From: Brassica napus
Lineage: Eukaryota; Streptophyta; Magnoliopsida; Brassicales; Brassicaceae
Reading direction: 5' to 3'
Length of the DNA: 64,000 bases
NCBI RefSeq assembly: GCF_020379485.1
Contig: NC_063437.1
Span: 21,911,726-21,975,725, forward strand
The notes under the pieces are model-generated. The model saw only the letters and a list, made by a program, of their open reading frames with translations, searched no databases and was not told the DNA's origin. Each line of letters begins with the position of its first letter. Position 1 is the stretch's first letter. A program made the translations under genes and the position numbers. Positions 51,813 through 62,362 of this stretch are shown piece by piece.

Positions 51813-52329
51813 GAGCATAAATATCACCGAACTTTAAAGGGATTCTTGCACTGTTCACGTAAGTGGGCCACTTTTGGAGATGTTTTTGTACTGTCCGCGG
51901 ATTTCACTGACACGTGGCGGCCTTTTGGTTCATTTTTAATCAGCGAGAGAGCGTGTTTCTATCCATCTGAACCGGTCAAAGGGTCAAACCTTAGTATTTT
52001 TAATTACACAAAAGTTGACCAAACAGAATGTTAATTGTGATTAGAATGGTATACTATATAGTTGCAAAATCCCACTTTATAAACAAGAATAAAAATAATA
52101 ATTGAATAATCACATCACTTATGCCGTGTTCGAGTCACTCTCATTCGTCTACTAATTTTCAAACATCCTTCTTAAAATATCACTTTGTAATTTTTTTTGG
52201 TCAAACACTTTGTAATTCTTTATTCTCGCGTTCCTTCGCTATATATATAAATAAATCACATATTGCTTAATCCACATTTCACACCATCTCTTTCTCTGTT
52301 TCCTTTTCTCTCATTAAAATAAAAGAGAA
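51813..52329 (+). promoter_or_regulatory. MYB2 upstream region with ABRE/G-box and TATA
   Basis: CACGTGGC at 51911-51918 is an ABA-response-type element. The TATA region is ctatatatataaataaa (52240-52256), about 75-90 bp before the ATG. One micro-insertion lies at 52181-52217. Elements are sequence matches; ABA and drought response is known for Arabidopsis MYB2. Confidence 0.5.
52181..52217 (-). mobile_element. Micro-insertion in MYB2 promoter: 13 bp between 12-bp repeats
   Basis: cactttgtaatt is perfect at 52181-52192 and 52206-52217, flanking ttttttggtcaaa (minus strand tttgaccaaaaaa). It lies only about 25 bp upstream of the TATA region. Confidence 0.55.
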
Positions 52330-53404
52330 ATGGAAAATTACGAGCAAAACTTAAACTCACCAGCTCATGAAGAAGATTCTGATGTACGGAAAGGTCCATG
52401 GACCGAGGAAGAAGATGCTATTCTCGTCAACTTCGTCGCCATCCACGGTGATGCTCGCTGGAACCATATCGCTCGTTCCTCAGGTATCAAATTAGTCACC
52501 AGTCTCTAATATACACACGGGATCGGCCATGTGTATAACCAAGTGAAACATTAAATTATAGAGACAGTTGCAAAGACATAAATGTTTATATACTATATGT
52601 TCAAACATGCAGGGCTTAAGAGAACTGGTAAGAGTTGCAGGTTAAGATGGCTTAACTACTTGAGGCCAGATGTTAGACGAGGCAACATCACTCTCGAAGA
52701 ACAGTTTATGATCCTCAAACTCCATTCTCTCTGGGGCAATAGGTATGTTACCAAAGATGCAAATGTAAATACTTGCTTCCCCATTTACTAGTTAACACTT
52801 CTATAGAAAATATTATTTTTGTACGGTTATAAATATTTGTTTGTTTGGTTTTTTCTTAAAAAATATAAGGTGGTCGAAGATTGCACAATATCTACCGGGA
52901 AGAACAGATAATGAAATAAAGAATTATTGGAGAACTCGTGTGCAAAAACAAGCTAAACACCTTAGATGCGATGTTAATAGCAATCTTTTCAAGGAGACAA
53001 TGAAAAATGTTTGGATGCCTAGATTAATGGAAAGAATCAACGCCCAAACACCATCCCCCACGTATGACCCAGTGGAGTCAGTGATCACCGACCCAGGTCA
53101 ACCTATCGACAAACAGACTCCGGTCGAGCCAGGTTTTGTTTTAAACCCGGACCAGCATCGTCATCAATTCGTGCAGGCTTCGGAACTGTGCGCAACGTCT
53201 TCGAACTCGCCAGCTGAGACGTTATCGGACGTTCAAGACAGGGTAGTGAACGGGTCTGGTTATGATCCGGCGGGTCAAACGGGTTTCTTGGAGTTAAACG
53301 ATTGGGGCTGTGATGATGGAGACAACATGTGGACCGATGATGAGAGTTTTTGGTTCTTGCAGGACCAGTTCTGCCACGAGACCACATCCTTTTCGTATAA
53401 TTAA
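52330..53404 (+). CDS. MYB2: R2R3-MYB transcription factor MYB2
   Basis: Three exons: 52330-52483, 52613-52742, 52870-53404. They give 272 aa (AtMYB2 273). R2 repeat: [35 protein letters not shown] begins near residue 21 (W-W-W spacing kept). R3: [34 protein letters not shown], with Ile replacing the first Trp as is normal for R3. [16 protein letters not shown] ends the DNA-binding domain. The exon pattern is the standard one for R2R3 MYBs. The C-terminus is acidic with [15 protein letters not shown], a likely activation region. MYB2 is a nuclear activator of dehydration- and ABA-responsive genes in Arabidopsis. Synteny (next to GolS1 and SWC4) supports At2g47190 identity. Confidence 0.96.
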
Positions 53405-54072
53405 GGAAATTTACGATTATGATACGTAACGAGGAATTCAACTGCGTCACGTTAGGTGTAATAGTCATTCGTGCGTGATGCCATTTTAGATACGGCCTTG
53501 GTATACGAATCTTGACTTATTTTAATATGTTTTCTTTTTTCTTTTCCCGTTTAAACTAAGATCTGATCATCACGTACGTGAGGATAACTGTGATTTGTGA
53601 TATATGTGAATTATTCAATAATATAACGTTTCTAATCGTCAAGAGAACTAACTCGAATCAGTTCGTATATATTTGAGCTGGTCCGTTTTAGTTACGACAA
53701 AACATGCAAACACGCTAAATAACACTCGTCAGAACATGACTTATTTGTTTTACTTGATGGTTAAATCATTGATTATTACAAAATCACCCCCACTAGGATC
53801 AGATTCAGATATAACCGAAAAAATAACATCTTTTATAGCAACCTTCATCAAAGTGATCTTGGTAGAACCCAACTTGGTTCAAATTGTTACAACGCATGAG
53901 TTATTTCCATATAAATTATTCCTCAATATCTAAAAGCGCACAGATACAATTTGGTAGTCCAAAAGGCTCATATACCTCATGAGAAATATGCATGGTCGAT
54001 TCAATGATACGTAACACGATAAAACATAAAATTATGCAAGGACTCACGTTGTTTATAAATATCTTTACAAAC
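53405..54072. other. Intergenic, MYB2 3' side
   Basis: MYB2 3' UTR and AT-rich spacer. No gene recognised on its own. It may contain a second exon of the small gene at 54073-54342, since a splice-donor-like ttgtaagttt lies at that frame's end. Confidence 0.45.
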
Positions 54073-54342
54073 TTACAAGAACAAGTGATTCTTGACGATG
54101 ATCCAATAAAACCTTTCATCCATATCGTTGATCCCACCCGTAGTTTCGATAGTAAACTCGTGATTATCGATGCCATGCGATGCGTCAACGACCGAAATAC
54201 TCGTTCTCGTCGTGTTCTCGTCTCCGGCGACATTTCTGTAAAGTTTCAACGTTGACAAAGAAGTCACCGCCGACTCTGGCTCCTCTTTGGGCGTAAGACG
54301 GCAACTCATGAGGGCTCTAAAGAACATCACTATCGACGCCAT
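54073..54342 (-). CDS. Possible small unknown protein, 89 aa
   Basis: Open frame on the minus strand: MASIVMFFRALMSCRLTPKEE at the start, then a hydrophilic Thr/Ser-rich body. It has higher GC and a more codon-like composition than the surroundings. Position between MYB2 and SWC4 fits At2g47200, an unknown small protein in Arabidopsis, but I cannot recall that sequence well enough to compare. A donor-like gtaagt overlaps the stop, so the last residues may be intronic. No domain recognised. It could be a shadow frame. Confidence 0.35.
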   Translation of the reverse strand: MASIVMFFRALMSCRLTPKEEPESAVTSLSTLKLYRNVAGDENTTRTSISVVDASHGIDNHEFTIETTGGINDMDERFYWIIVKNHLFL

Positions 54343-55070
54343 GAGTATCCGACGTCACACGATGCTTTGGTTAACTTTTAATTACGTATCTAATCAATTT
54401 TAAGTGCAAAGACAAACACACACAAAACATATATACGTGCGTTTGTGTGTGCGCTTGGTTCAGTGTGTGTATAGTCTTAACCACCATCGTTGAATGCTGA
54501 AACAAGACAGGACAACGTGGAAGACATAATAGAAACTAGTTTTAGTAAGTACATGTTGATTTACTAAAGTACCATTGCAGGAGTGCCAAGAGGGAGTTTG
54601 TAAGTGTGGCATTATGGTCTTTTCACAACATGGTTTTGATGTGGAAGAGAAAGAAAAGAGTTCATCTTCAGCAAGAAACAATGAGAGGAGGAGAAGATAT
54701 ATTCTTATTTGATTTTTAAAAAGGAGCTTTATGAAAATATTATATGATCTAATCCTTTCTCGCACTGGTCAACTATGGTTGAACTAACCTTCTAGATTCT
54801 CCTTTTTGGGTAACTTTAGCATTTTGGTCAGTAAACCTGTATAGAAAACTTTTATGTTTCTTAATTTCATATTTTTTGTCAACTTCTTAATTTCATATAT
54901 GTCATGGAAAACTATGTGTGTTTGTCTACATAATAAAAGTTTTATTTCAATAATAACATTTGGGCGTAATAAAAAAAATTGTAAAAAAATCAGTATTTAT
55001 TTCGTTCAGGTTGACTGTAGGAAAAACATTACTAGATAGGCTAACGTAAGCCGAAGAGGGTCGATTCCGG
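54343..55070. other. Intergenic, no gene recognised
   Basis: Spacer between the small frame and the SWC4 promoter. Contains one micro-insertion (54858-54898). Confidence 0.5.
54858..54898 (-). mobile_element. Micro-insertion: 11 bp between 15-bp direct repeats
   Basis: ttcttaatttcatat is perfect at 54858-54872 and 54884-54898, flanking tttttgtcaac (minus strand gttgacaaaaa). Same start as the insert at 4777-4791. Confidence 0.6.
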
Positions 55071-55226
55071 AAACGACGCCGTTTAACTACTAATAAGTGG
55101 AAAAAATAAGTGAACTCACTAAGCGAGTCCAAAGGTTTTTAAGCATTATTTGGCGCTCAAAAATCCCCAAATCCTCGGCGAAATTGGAAACCCTAACTTC
55201 TGAATCGAATCGAATCGAATCGAATC
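55071..55226 (+). promoter_or_regulatory. SWC4 proximal promoter/leader: palindrome, E2F-like site, telo-box, (GAATC)5
   Basis: AAACGACGCCGTTT (55071-55084), TTTGGCGC E2F-type site (55149-55156), AAACCCTAA telo-box (55188-55196) and five GAATC units (55202-55226). Telo-box and E2F-type sites are common in promoters of proliferation-linked plant genes. TATA-less. Confidence 0.5.
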
Positions 55227-55269
55227 GAAGATCGTATTGCTTCTGGATTGGATGATAGGTACCCGTTGA

Positions 55270-58167
55270 ATGGGTGGTACGGACGCGAAAGACATTCTCG
55301 GGTTGCCGAAGACTCCACTGTCTTTAAGCCACGAAAAGAAAGCTCGACCCCAGAAGGAGTCTCATAGAAAACCCGATGGCATTTCACGCGAGGTGAGCTC
55401 AGGATTGATTTTTCAGTCTCGAGCTGTTAATATTATTATGTCGTCTTTGTTGAATCGCAGGTTTATGCGCTTACGGGTGGTGTTGCGCCTCTTATGCCTT
55501 CAATTGATGTTACCCACTTAAAGCGACCTCCTCCACCTGATGAGAAGGTCACCAAATTTATTAGATGATTCTTCTTCTTATGAGTTTGATGATGATGTTC
55601 TTTCCTTCCTTCAGGTTGCTTGGCAATGGCTTCCCATCAAAAGTTCCGCTAGGAAAGATGATTTGCAGCTTTACCATTGGGTAATAAGTTCCCTCCCTAT
55701 CTGTTGTGAAAGTTTGAGCATTTCCTTCTTTCTAATGCCATTTCTTTTGTCTTCACAGGTTAGAGTGGTAAATGGTGTTCCACCAACAGCTGACTATTCC
55801 TTTGCCAAATATAACAAGGTACTTGTTTTATATCCCCTTGATGACTGTCTATTACACAGTCTCCTTTGAGTTACTTTCTTCGTTTATGCTTCTTCTGACA
55901 TATATATATATATTTAATGTATGAATGCTTTCTGGGGTGAAAATGCAGTCAGTTGATATCTCGAAATACACGGACGATGATTATGAGAATCATTTAACGG
56001 ACCCTGTAAGTGCCCTGCCCACCGAAGAGCATTCTTTCTTTCTTTGGTTAATGTTGACTTGGTTGATTCCCAACTTGTAGGTGTGGACCAAGGAGGAGAC
56101 AGATCAGTTGTTTGAATTGTGTGAAAGGTTTGATCTCCGTTTCACTCTCATTGCTGATCGCTTCCCATTATCCCGGACTCTTGAGGAATTGAAGGATCGT
56201 TACTATACTGGTTTGTTTTCACCCTTTTGCCCCTTCGTTTGTTAGTAAACACGAGGACTGAGAATTCTCTTTCTTTTGTTGTAGTGACTCGGGCCCTGCT
56301 GCGTGCTAGAGCTCAGTCTCCAGCAGATTTGGCAAACCATCCTCTGATGAAGGTCAGTCAGTTTCCACTTTTATATATATATATCTTCTGAGCTATAAAA
56401 TAGTTGTTGTTTTAGCAATCTTATCCTAGTTATGTTATCTGGAGAGAACATTATCTCTAAAAACCTGTTTTTCAATATATTTGCTGTAACAGGAGCCATA
56501 TGATATGACACGCGATAGAGAGCGCAAACGTGCATTGTCAATGGTCCTGTCCCAGAGTAGACACCAGGAGAAGAAAGATGCTGAGGTTTTTCTCTTTAAT
56601 TTTTTTTGACTAAACATGCATTTAGAAAATATAAGAATAGTTCTCTGCTTTATCTTACCCTCTCTCGTAACTACAGATTCTTGCTGAGGCTAAAAGAATC
56701 ACAGAGATGCGTTTGGCTGCACGTGTAAGTGCTGTCTTAAAATCAATATACTCACTCCTACTAACTAAATAACAGTAGAATTTTTTTGCTTACGGTGATT
56801 GAAGATGACCTTTTACCTTAGACGCATATTAGAACTCAATCCTCATCATCTTGTCTCTATAACGATTGGTCTTTCTGGTTGTCCAGCGTGCGGCAGGCCC
56901 TGATGTGTCTGGGAATGAGAATATCGGTCTTGATAAAGCTGATGGAGGTCCAGCGTCTCCATCTTCCAATTCTCAACTTCCTGCAACTGCCGTGGCTCCA
57001 TCAACACTAACTATGGCAGATTATGCTTCTACCCTTGCTTCTCTACGCATGGTGATCGTCTCTCTCTTCATCTCTTTCCTTTTTTTTTTTCATTTGAGTC
57101 TCCATTCATCTGATTTCTGACAAATTTCCAGCTTCATGTGTACTTGAGAACCTATGGACTTGAACAAATGGTCCAAGCTGCAAGCTCTGCTGTTGGTCTT
57201 CGAACGATCAAGCGCGTTGAGCAGACTCTGCAAGATCTCGGGGTTTGTTTTTGCTTTCCTGCTCTGTTTAACTCTTTCTATTTATTTAAATATCATGCCC
57301 GTTGACTGAGCAATGAGACTTTAACTAATTGTACATTATAAAGGGCGCTCTCTCTCACTGAAGGTAGCTTCTGCATGTCTTCTACTACTAACTTATGGGT
57401 ATTTTGGGTTTGGATAGAGGCTAGCTTCTTATGAGCTGCTTCTTTTGAGATTATGCAAAATGGATTTTTGAGAATATAGAGTTTCTGTTTTACAGGTTAA
57501 TTTAAAGCCAAAGGTTCCTACAAAAACGGTATGTGATGAGCATCTTGAATTACGGAAAGAAATTCTAACACTACTGAATCTTCAGAAGCAGGTAATCTAT
57601 ATAGAGTTCACAAATATACAGCCCACTTCTTTTTCTAACTTGTTTCCTTTTATTGTCACGTAATTTCAGCTACAGTATAAAGAATCAGAAGGCTCATCAC
57701 AGCGTGAAGGGTCATATGCCGCAATGCCAGATACTCCAAAGGTCAGCATCATAACTTGAACGCCAATTATTACTGAAGTTTCATCTTCTTGCGGATATAT
57801 ATCTCTGATCGTTTTGTATTTGATCAGGATCGTGTTTTCGCATCTGAGCCATTCAGTTTTGGAGGTATATTTCCTTATCTTCTTTGTTTCAGAATTGTAT
57901 TTACTACTTAACCATCTCTAACTTGCAATTTGTGTGTCTGCGTTTAGGAATTTCAGCTGAAAAACCAATCAAGAAGGAACCGAAGCGCAAGGTAATGCAG
58001 ATGAGAGTCTGGTCTTTCTTTTCATATTGATTTCTCAGCATATATATATAACACTAAGATCTCAGTAACAATATGTTTTGTGAATCGTACAGGGTCCTGG
58101 AAGGCAGGCAGACACTCCTTCACCAGCTCATAAGCGGCCTAGAAAATTGAAAGCTTCTGATCTCTAA
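55270..58167 (+). CDS. SWC4: SWC4/DMAP1, subunit of SWR1 and NuA4 chromatin complexes
   Basis: Sixteen exons: 55270-55392, 55461-55547, 55615-55680, 55759-55818, 55949-56005, 56081-56210, 56285-56352, 56493-56585, 56677-56724, 56887-57051, 57132-57242, 57496-57591, 57670-57741, 57828-57864, 57948-57991, 58093-58167. They give 443 aa. SWC4 (DMAP1 homologue) helps SWR1 place H2A.Z and is shared with the NuA4 acetyltransferase. Start [16 protein letters not shown]; conserved [21 protein letters not shown]/Myb-like domain [14 protein letters not shown]...LKDRYY (near residues 175-220); basic [26 protein letters not shown]1 domain from [20 protein letters not shown] to about [20 protein letters not shown]; nuclear-type basic tail [11 protein letters not shown]. 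Matches At2g47210 in order and sequence as recalled. Exon 10 has a smaller linker than Arabidopsis. Confidence 0.96.
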
Positions 58168-59001
58168 AAATGTTCTCACTACTGATTCACTATTTCATTT
58201 GCATGTTTCGCCGGTGACGCTGCACTATTTTTAATTGTCCCAAGAATAAATTTGTCACTTGTGATTCCAAGTTTTATCAAGTGTAGACCAGTCTAAAACA
58301 CAAGAACCTACAGTCATCATGTCCAAAACACGAGTTTAAGGGATTAGTAAATTTAAACCAATGCAACTGTATTATTAAATCTGTGCAAATTTTTTTTTTC
58401 TTAAAACAACTTTGATTAAATTAGTTTTGGAAAATGTCAAAAAGCTTGTCACAAACGTCAAATGATTATATGCTTTATTAATCAATAAAAAAAATATGTT
58501 CATGGACGTAATTTCAATTAATGTAAAATAGTAGTTTTGTGTTAAAAAAAGAAGTAAAATAGAAGTTTAAGATTTATGGAAATTTTAACTATTGGCGAAC
58601 TACAAGTCTACACCCTAGCTATACAAGACAAGAATTAATTAATGAAATATATTTGGGTGGATCAATCAATTTTCTTGTTTCATTTTTTTCTTTCTATTCT
58701 TCTTTATCATTTTTTCTGTAACAAACTCATTTATTATTATTGTATAAACTACAAACTACAAACTACAAACTAACAACCATTTCTCAGGTCCTCAACTTAT
58801 ATTCTTTCTCTCTGGTCATTTCTAAGAGATTCATACACAAAGATATATATATTAAAACAAAGCTTCAAGCCGGTGAAAAATAATCCGACATGATCTAAAG
58901 ATCTTCTGCAAACTACTACAATCCTTTCTTATACCAACTGAGCTAAAAGGTCGGTTGCTTAATATTTGCTTTTCTTCAAGTTATTTTATTTCTTTTGTGC
59001 T
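58168..59001. other. SWC4 3' region and spacer
   Basis: SWC4 3' UTR, then AT-rich DNA. acaaact occurs as three tandem units near 58750-58770. One micro-insertion at 58523-58568. No gene. Confidence 0.5.
58523..58568 (+). mobile_element. Micro-insertion: 16 bp with A-run between 15-bp repeats
   Basis: gtaaaatagtagttt (58523-58537) and gtaaaatagaagttt (58554-58568) match at 14 of 15, flanking tgtgttaaaaaaagaa. Confidence 0.5.
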
Positions 59002-61470
59002 TTTGGTATTGAAACATTTACCCTCCAAGACACATTATGAGTTATCAATTACACATAAAGACATATTGAGTTAAGAGAACACTTTCTTATGTTCATTTGT
59101 CTGAATTGCCCTTCAACTAAAAAGAAGATGTCATAACATGTGTCAAAATTATTTTCAATATAATTCCATTTAACTTTCACCTTTTAGTTTCATATTTTTT
59201 AATTCCCTAAACTTAATCATGCCTCCATCTATCATCATCTTCATCTCTCATCTTTCGTATCCTTCTAAATATTCTTCTACTTTACTAAATTTGTAGATTT
59301 TTTTTTTTATAATTCTAAATTACTAATTTTTGTTGTCGAATCTTTATCTTTCACCACTTTATTTTTTAAATCTCGAATTCATGGAAACCTCAGATTGGGA
59401 GCTAAGGAAAGTCGATTCTGAAATTTCAGCTTGGGTGATTCTAGATCTTCGCCGACGAATACATCCAAGGTTTGCTTCTAATTGAACTATGAGAATTTCA
59501 TCTACAAATTTTTTTTCTCTTTCATCCTTGTTTCTAATTGATATACAAGAAGATAAGAAATAAATAAAGTTTTGATTTTCTTCTTAAGCAGACAGCAAAA
59601 CCGATGTATCTCCTGCAACATTTGATTCACATGTCGCCCATCCTTTTCATGTCCATCAATTTCCTTGTCCACAAATGAACTATCCACAAAGCTGTCTTGG
59701 ATCTAAGTTTGATTCACATGTCGCTCATCCTTTTCAGTGGATTAGCTCGTGATTTTCCGTGGATGAACTTGGGATTCGACGTGGATGAACTCGAGGTAGT
59801 TGCCTTGGATCTAAGTTTTTATCTCTTCATGGTGGCTTCTGTTGCAGAGAGAAAGCTCTAAAAGAAACAATGGTCAAATTACTCTATTTTACACATATAG
59901 TCCTCCCATTTTTGGATTTTTGCAATTTGACCCCAACATTCTTTAATTTACTTATAGATCCTCTTGATTTCGTCTCAAACTTTTAATTATGTACTTTACG
60001 TAAGAATAATTTTCTTATCAACTCATATCCACACTTGCTATGTCCATTAAATATTATTTAATAAAATAAAAATTTATAAAATATCAAAAATATATATATG
60101 GATACAAATATATTTTGTCCATAGAAACTTGTCCACAAAAACATTATAACATTTTTGTGTCCACATAAATTATGTCCACAGAAGCTTGTCCACAGAAGCT
60201 TGTCTACATAAATTGCGTCCATTGAATTGCGTCCACACAAAAAGCTTAATCCCTTTCTCTCTTTCAAAACGTCACAATACAATATGTTCTCTAGATGGAT
60301 TATCTTCAAACAAACAACACAAACCCTAGATAGATTAAACTTCAAACACGATCTTTGTCTACAATAACATGTTCACAAACAGTCATAGTTACACAACTAT
60401 AATTGTAAGAGCTTGTCCATAAGAACAGGTCCACTACAAACTTGTTTATAAGAACACATTCACATGACTCTTGTCCACAACATATATATCCACCAGAAAA
60501 CTGTCCACAATGTTAACACTCGTCCACAATTCGTCTATCCATATAACACTCGTCCACAATTCATCTGTCCACATAACACTCGTCCACAAAGACGTATCCA
60601 TAAAAAAATGTTACAAAAACCTGTCTCCAATCCATGCTACAACTTCTTTATTTTATTCATGATTGATAAAAGAGAGAGACATCAAGTATAAGAACATAGT
60701 TGTTGTCCTTTTATTGGTAGAAAACTATAATTTGAGGATTGTGAAGCAGAAGTAGAGAAATAAAATTTATTGGGGTCTAAACTGCACAACTGAAAGTTTG
60801 GTGTTAATTTAAGAGGACATTTCTGCAAAACAATCGAAAGAAATCAAAAAGTGAAGGACCAAATCTGAAAATTATTGAAAATCCACCATTGTTGCTTGAT
60901 CTCTTATGTGACGAGACAGAGACAGCGATGATGAGCACGACGAGGCTTGAATCCGAGCATGACACCGTCGGCAGAGCAAGACGACGGAGATGGTCTGGTG
61001 GCCTGAGACAGACGCGACGAGCTGCGGCGGAAAAGAGAGAGCTCAAGACAGGTGAATCACGGAGGATATGAAGCATACGCAACAAAGGAGGTTTGCGGTT
61101 GAGAACTGTTGGTTGGAGTACAGTGGCTGGAGATTGTAATGGGAGAGAAGCCGCCAAGCTTGGTTGCCACGAGTTGCAGTCGAAGGTGAGAAGATCCACG
61201 AAGAAAATGAATCAAGTGAAGCTTGCGACAGAGACAGAAGATATTTCAGTTTGGAAAAAAACATTAATAATCCAACTATTTTCCTAACTTAACTAACTAG
61301 AAGAAAGTAACTAATTCTTTTTTTTTTTGCTAACTACACGTAAAGCTAAAGGGCATAATGGTCAAAAAAAAGATCTTAGTTTCATGAATTGTGTGCTTCA
61401 GACATAATGTGTCCTTTTATGAAAGAAAAAAGACAAATGTGTCTTTGAGAGTAACTCACTCTTTGGTATT
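59002..61470. mobile_element. Non-autonomous Mutator-like element (MULE), 9-bp target duplication
   Basis: The element spans 59011-61461 (2451 bp). The target duplication tttggtatt is perfect at 59002-59010 and 61462-61470; 9 bp is the MULE signature. The ends are divergent inverted repeats of about 100 bp. The left begins gaaacatttaccctccaaga, the right (complement) gagtgagttactctcaaaga (14 of 20), and both later carry agacacatt and a ..gccctt motif. No transposase frame. The interior holds a GTCCACA-rich tract (60116-60590) and a GC-rich stretch (about 60890-61200) unlike the rest, possibly captured DNA. A short coding-looking segment starts with the ATG near 59381 (METSDWELRKVDSEIS). It occupies the place where Arabidopsis has genes between SWC4 and LACS1. 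Confidence 0.8.
60116..60590. repeat. Irregular GTCCACA-rich tract inside the MULE
   Basis: About eleven exact GTCCACA words (60131, 60159, 60174, 60188, 60231, 60473, 60503, 60522, 60552, 60567, 60582) plus near variants, in units such as cttgtccacagaag and cactcgtccacaattc. Spacing is irregular, often 14-16 or 30 bp. Confidence 0.75.
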
Positions 61471-62362
61471 TTAGATCAGAACAATTTTGATGGTTTCTTT
61501 ATATTTCTTTTTAAAACGTTGGAACGAGAGAGCCTAAAATCATTATTCTTCTGTTTATCCTTGTATTAAGAAAAAAATATAATGAGTGTTAAAGTATGAA
61601 GATGTCTAGGTCTGCTAGAGAACGTCACAAGTTACAACTACATCACTTTCATATTTGTTATTTGCAGAGTTTTTCATATATTCATTAAATTCTCCAGTCA
61701 TAAAATTGTGTAGTATTGTAAAGAACATGGTGAAAAGAGGGATAAAGAGAGCGAAGCCAGGGTTGTTCACGTTTAAGGCGTGACTAGTGAATTAGTTTAT
61801 GATACATTATTAATTATAAGTTTAGTTGATGTTAAACGGCCGGTGAAAATAACGGAGACTCGATTTATGTTATTTAACTTATTATTTTTCTCTGAATATG
61901 AAATCCTTTATCAAATCACAATATAGGAAACCAAATTTGTTTCAAATCTGAATGAAGTAGTTATCTTAGGTTTTTTATAATAATACATAAAACTTTGGGT
62001 TTCTGCTCGGTATGGTTAGGTGGATCGGACCGGTGACAAGTAAATGCCATTAATTTACTTTGTATAATAGAACTAACGTACGGAATACGCAAGCAGATTA
62101 ATTCAGGAAACTTTAATCCACAAATGCAAAACTATATGATATATTCCCTCATTTTCTTATTTTCGTCATTTTGTAACAAAGTTTTACTCTTTCAGTGATT
62201 CTCTTACTACATTTAACATTTAGTTCCTAAAATTTTGTACCATTCATCAATTCTGGCAGTGTTAAATATCTCAAATATTAACACCGTCTTATTTCATTTA
62301 TTTTACATAAAGAAAAATTAGATTTAGAGCTTCTCTTGAAAGAACGAAAAACAAAAGAAAGA
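61471..62362. other. LACS1 upstream region
   Basis: AT-rich spacer between the MULE and LACS1. No gene or clear promoter motif beyond the usual A/T-rich leader just before the ATG. Confidence 0.5.

Noticed and set aside
51804..52034. 76-residue frame upstream of MYB2
   Set aside because: It lies within MITE-like and promoter DNA and resembles no protein.
53103..53468. Minus-strand frame opposite MYB2 exon 3
   Set aside because: Antisense shadow of a conserved coding exon.
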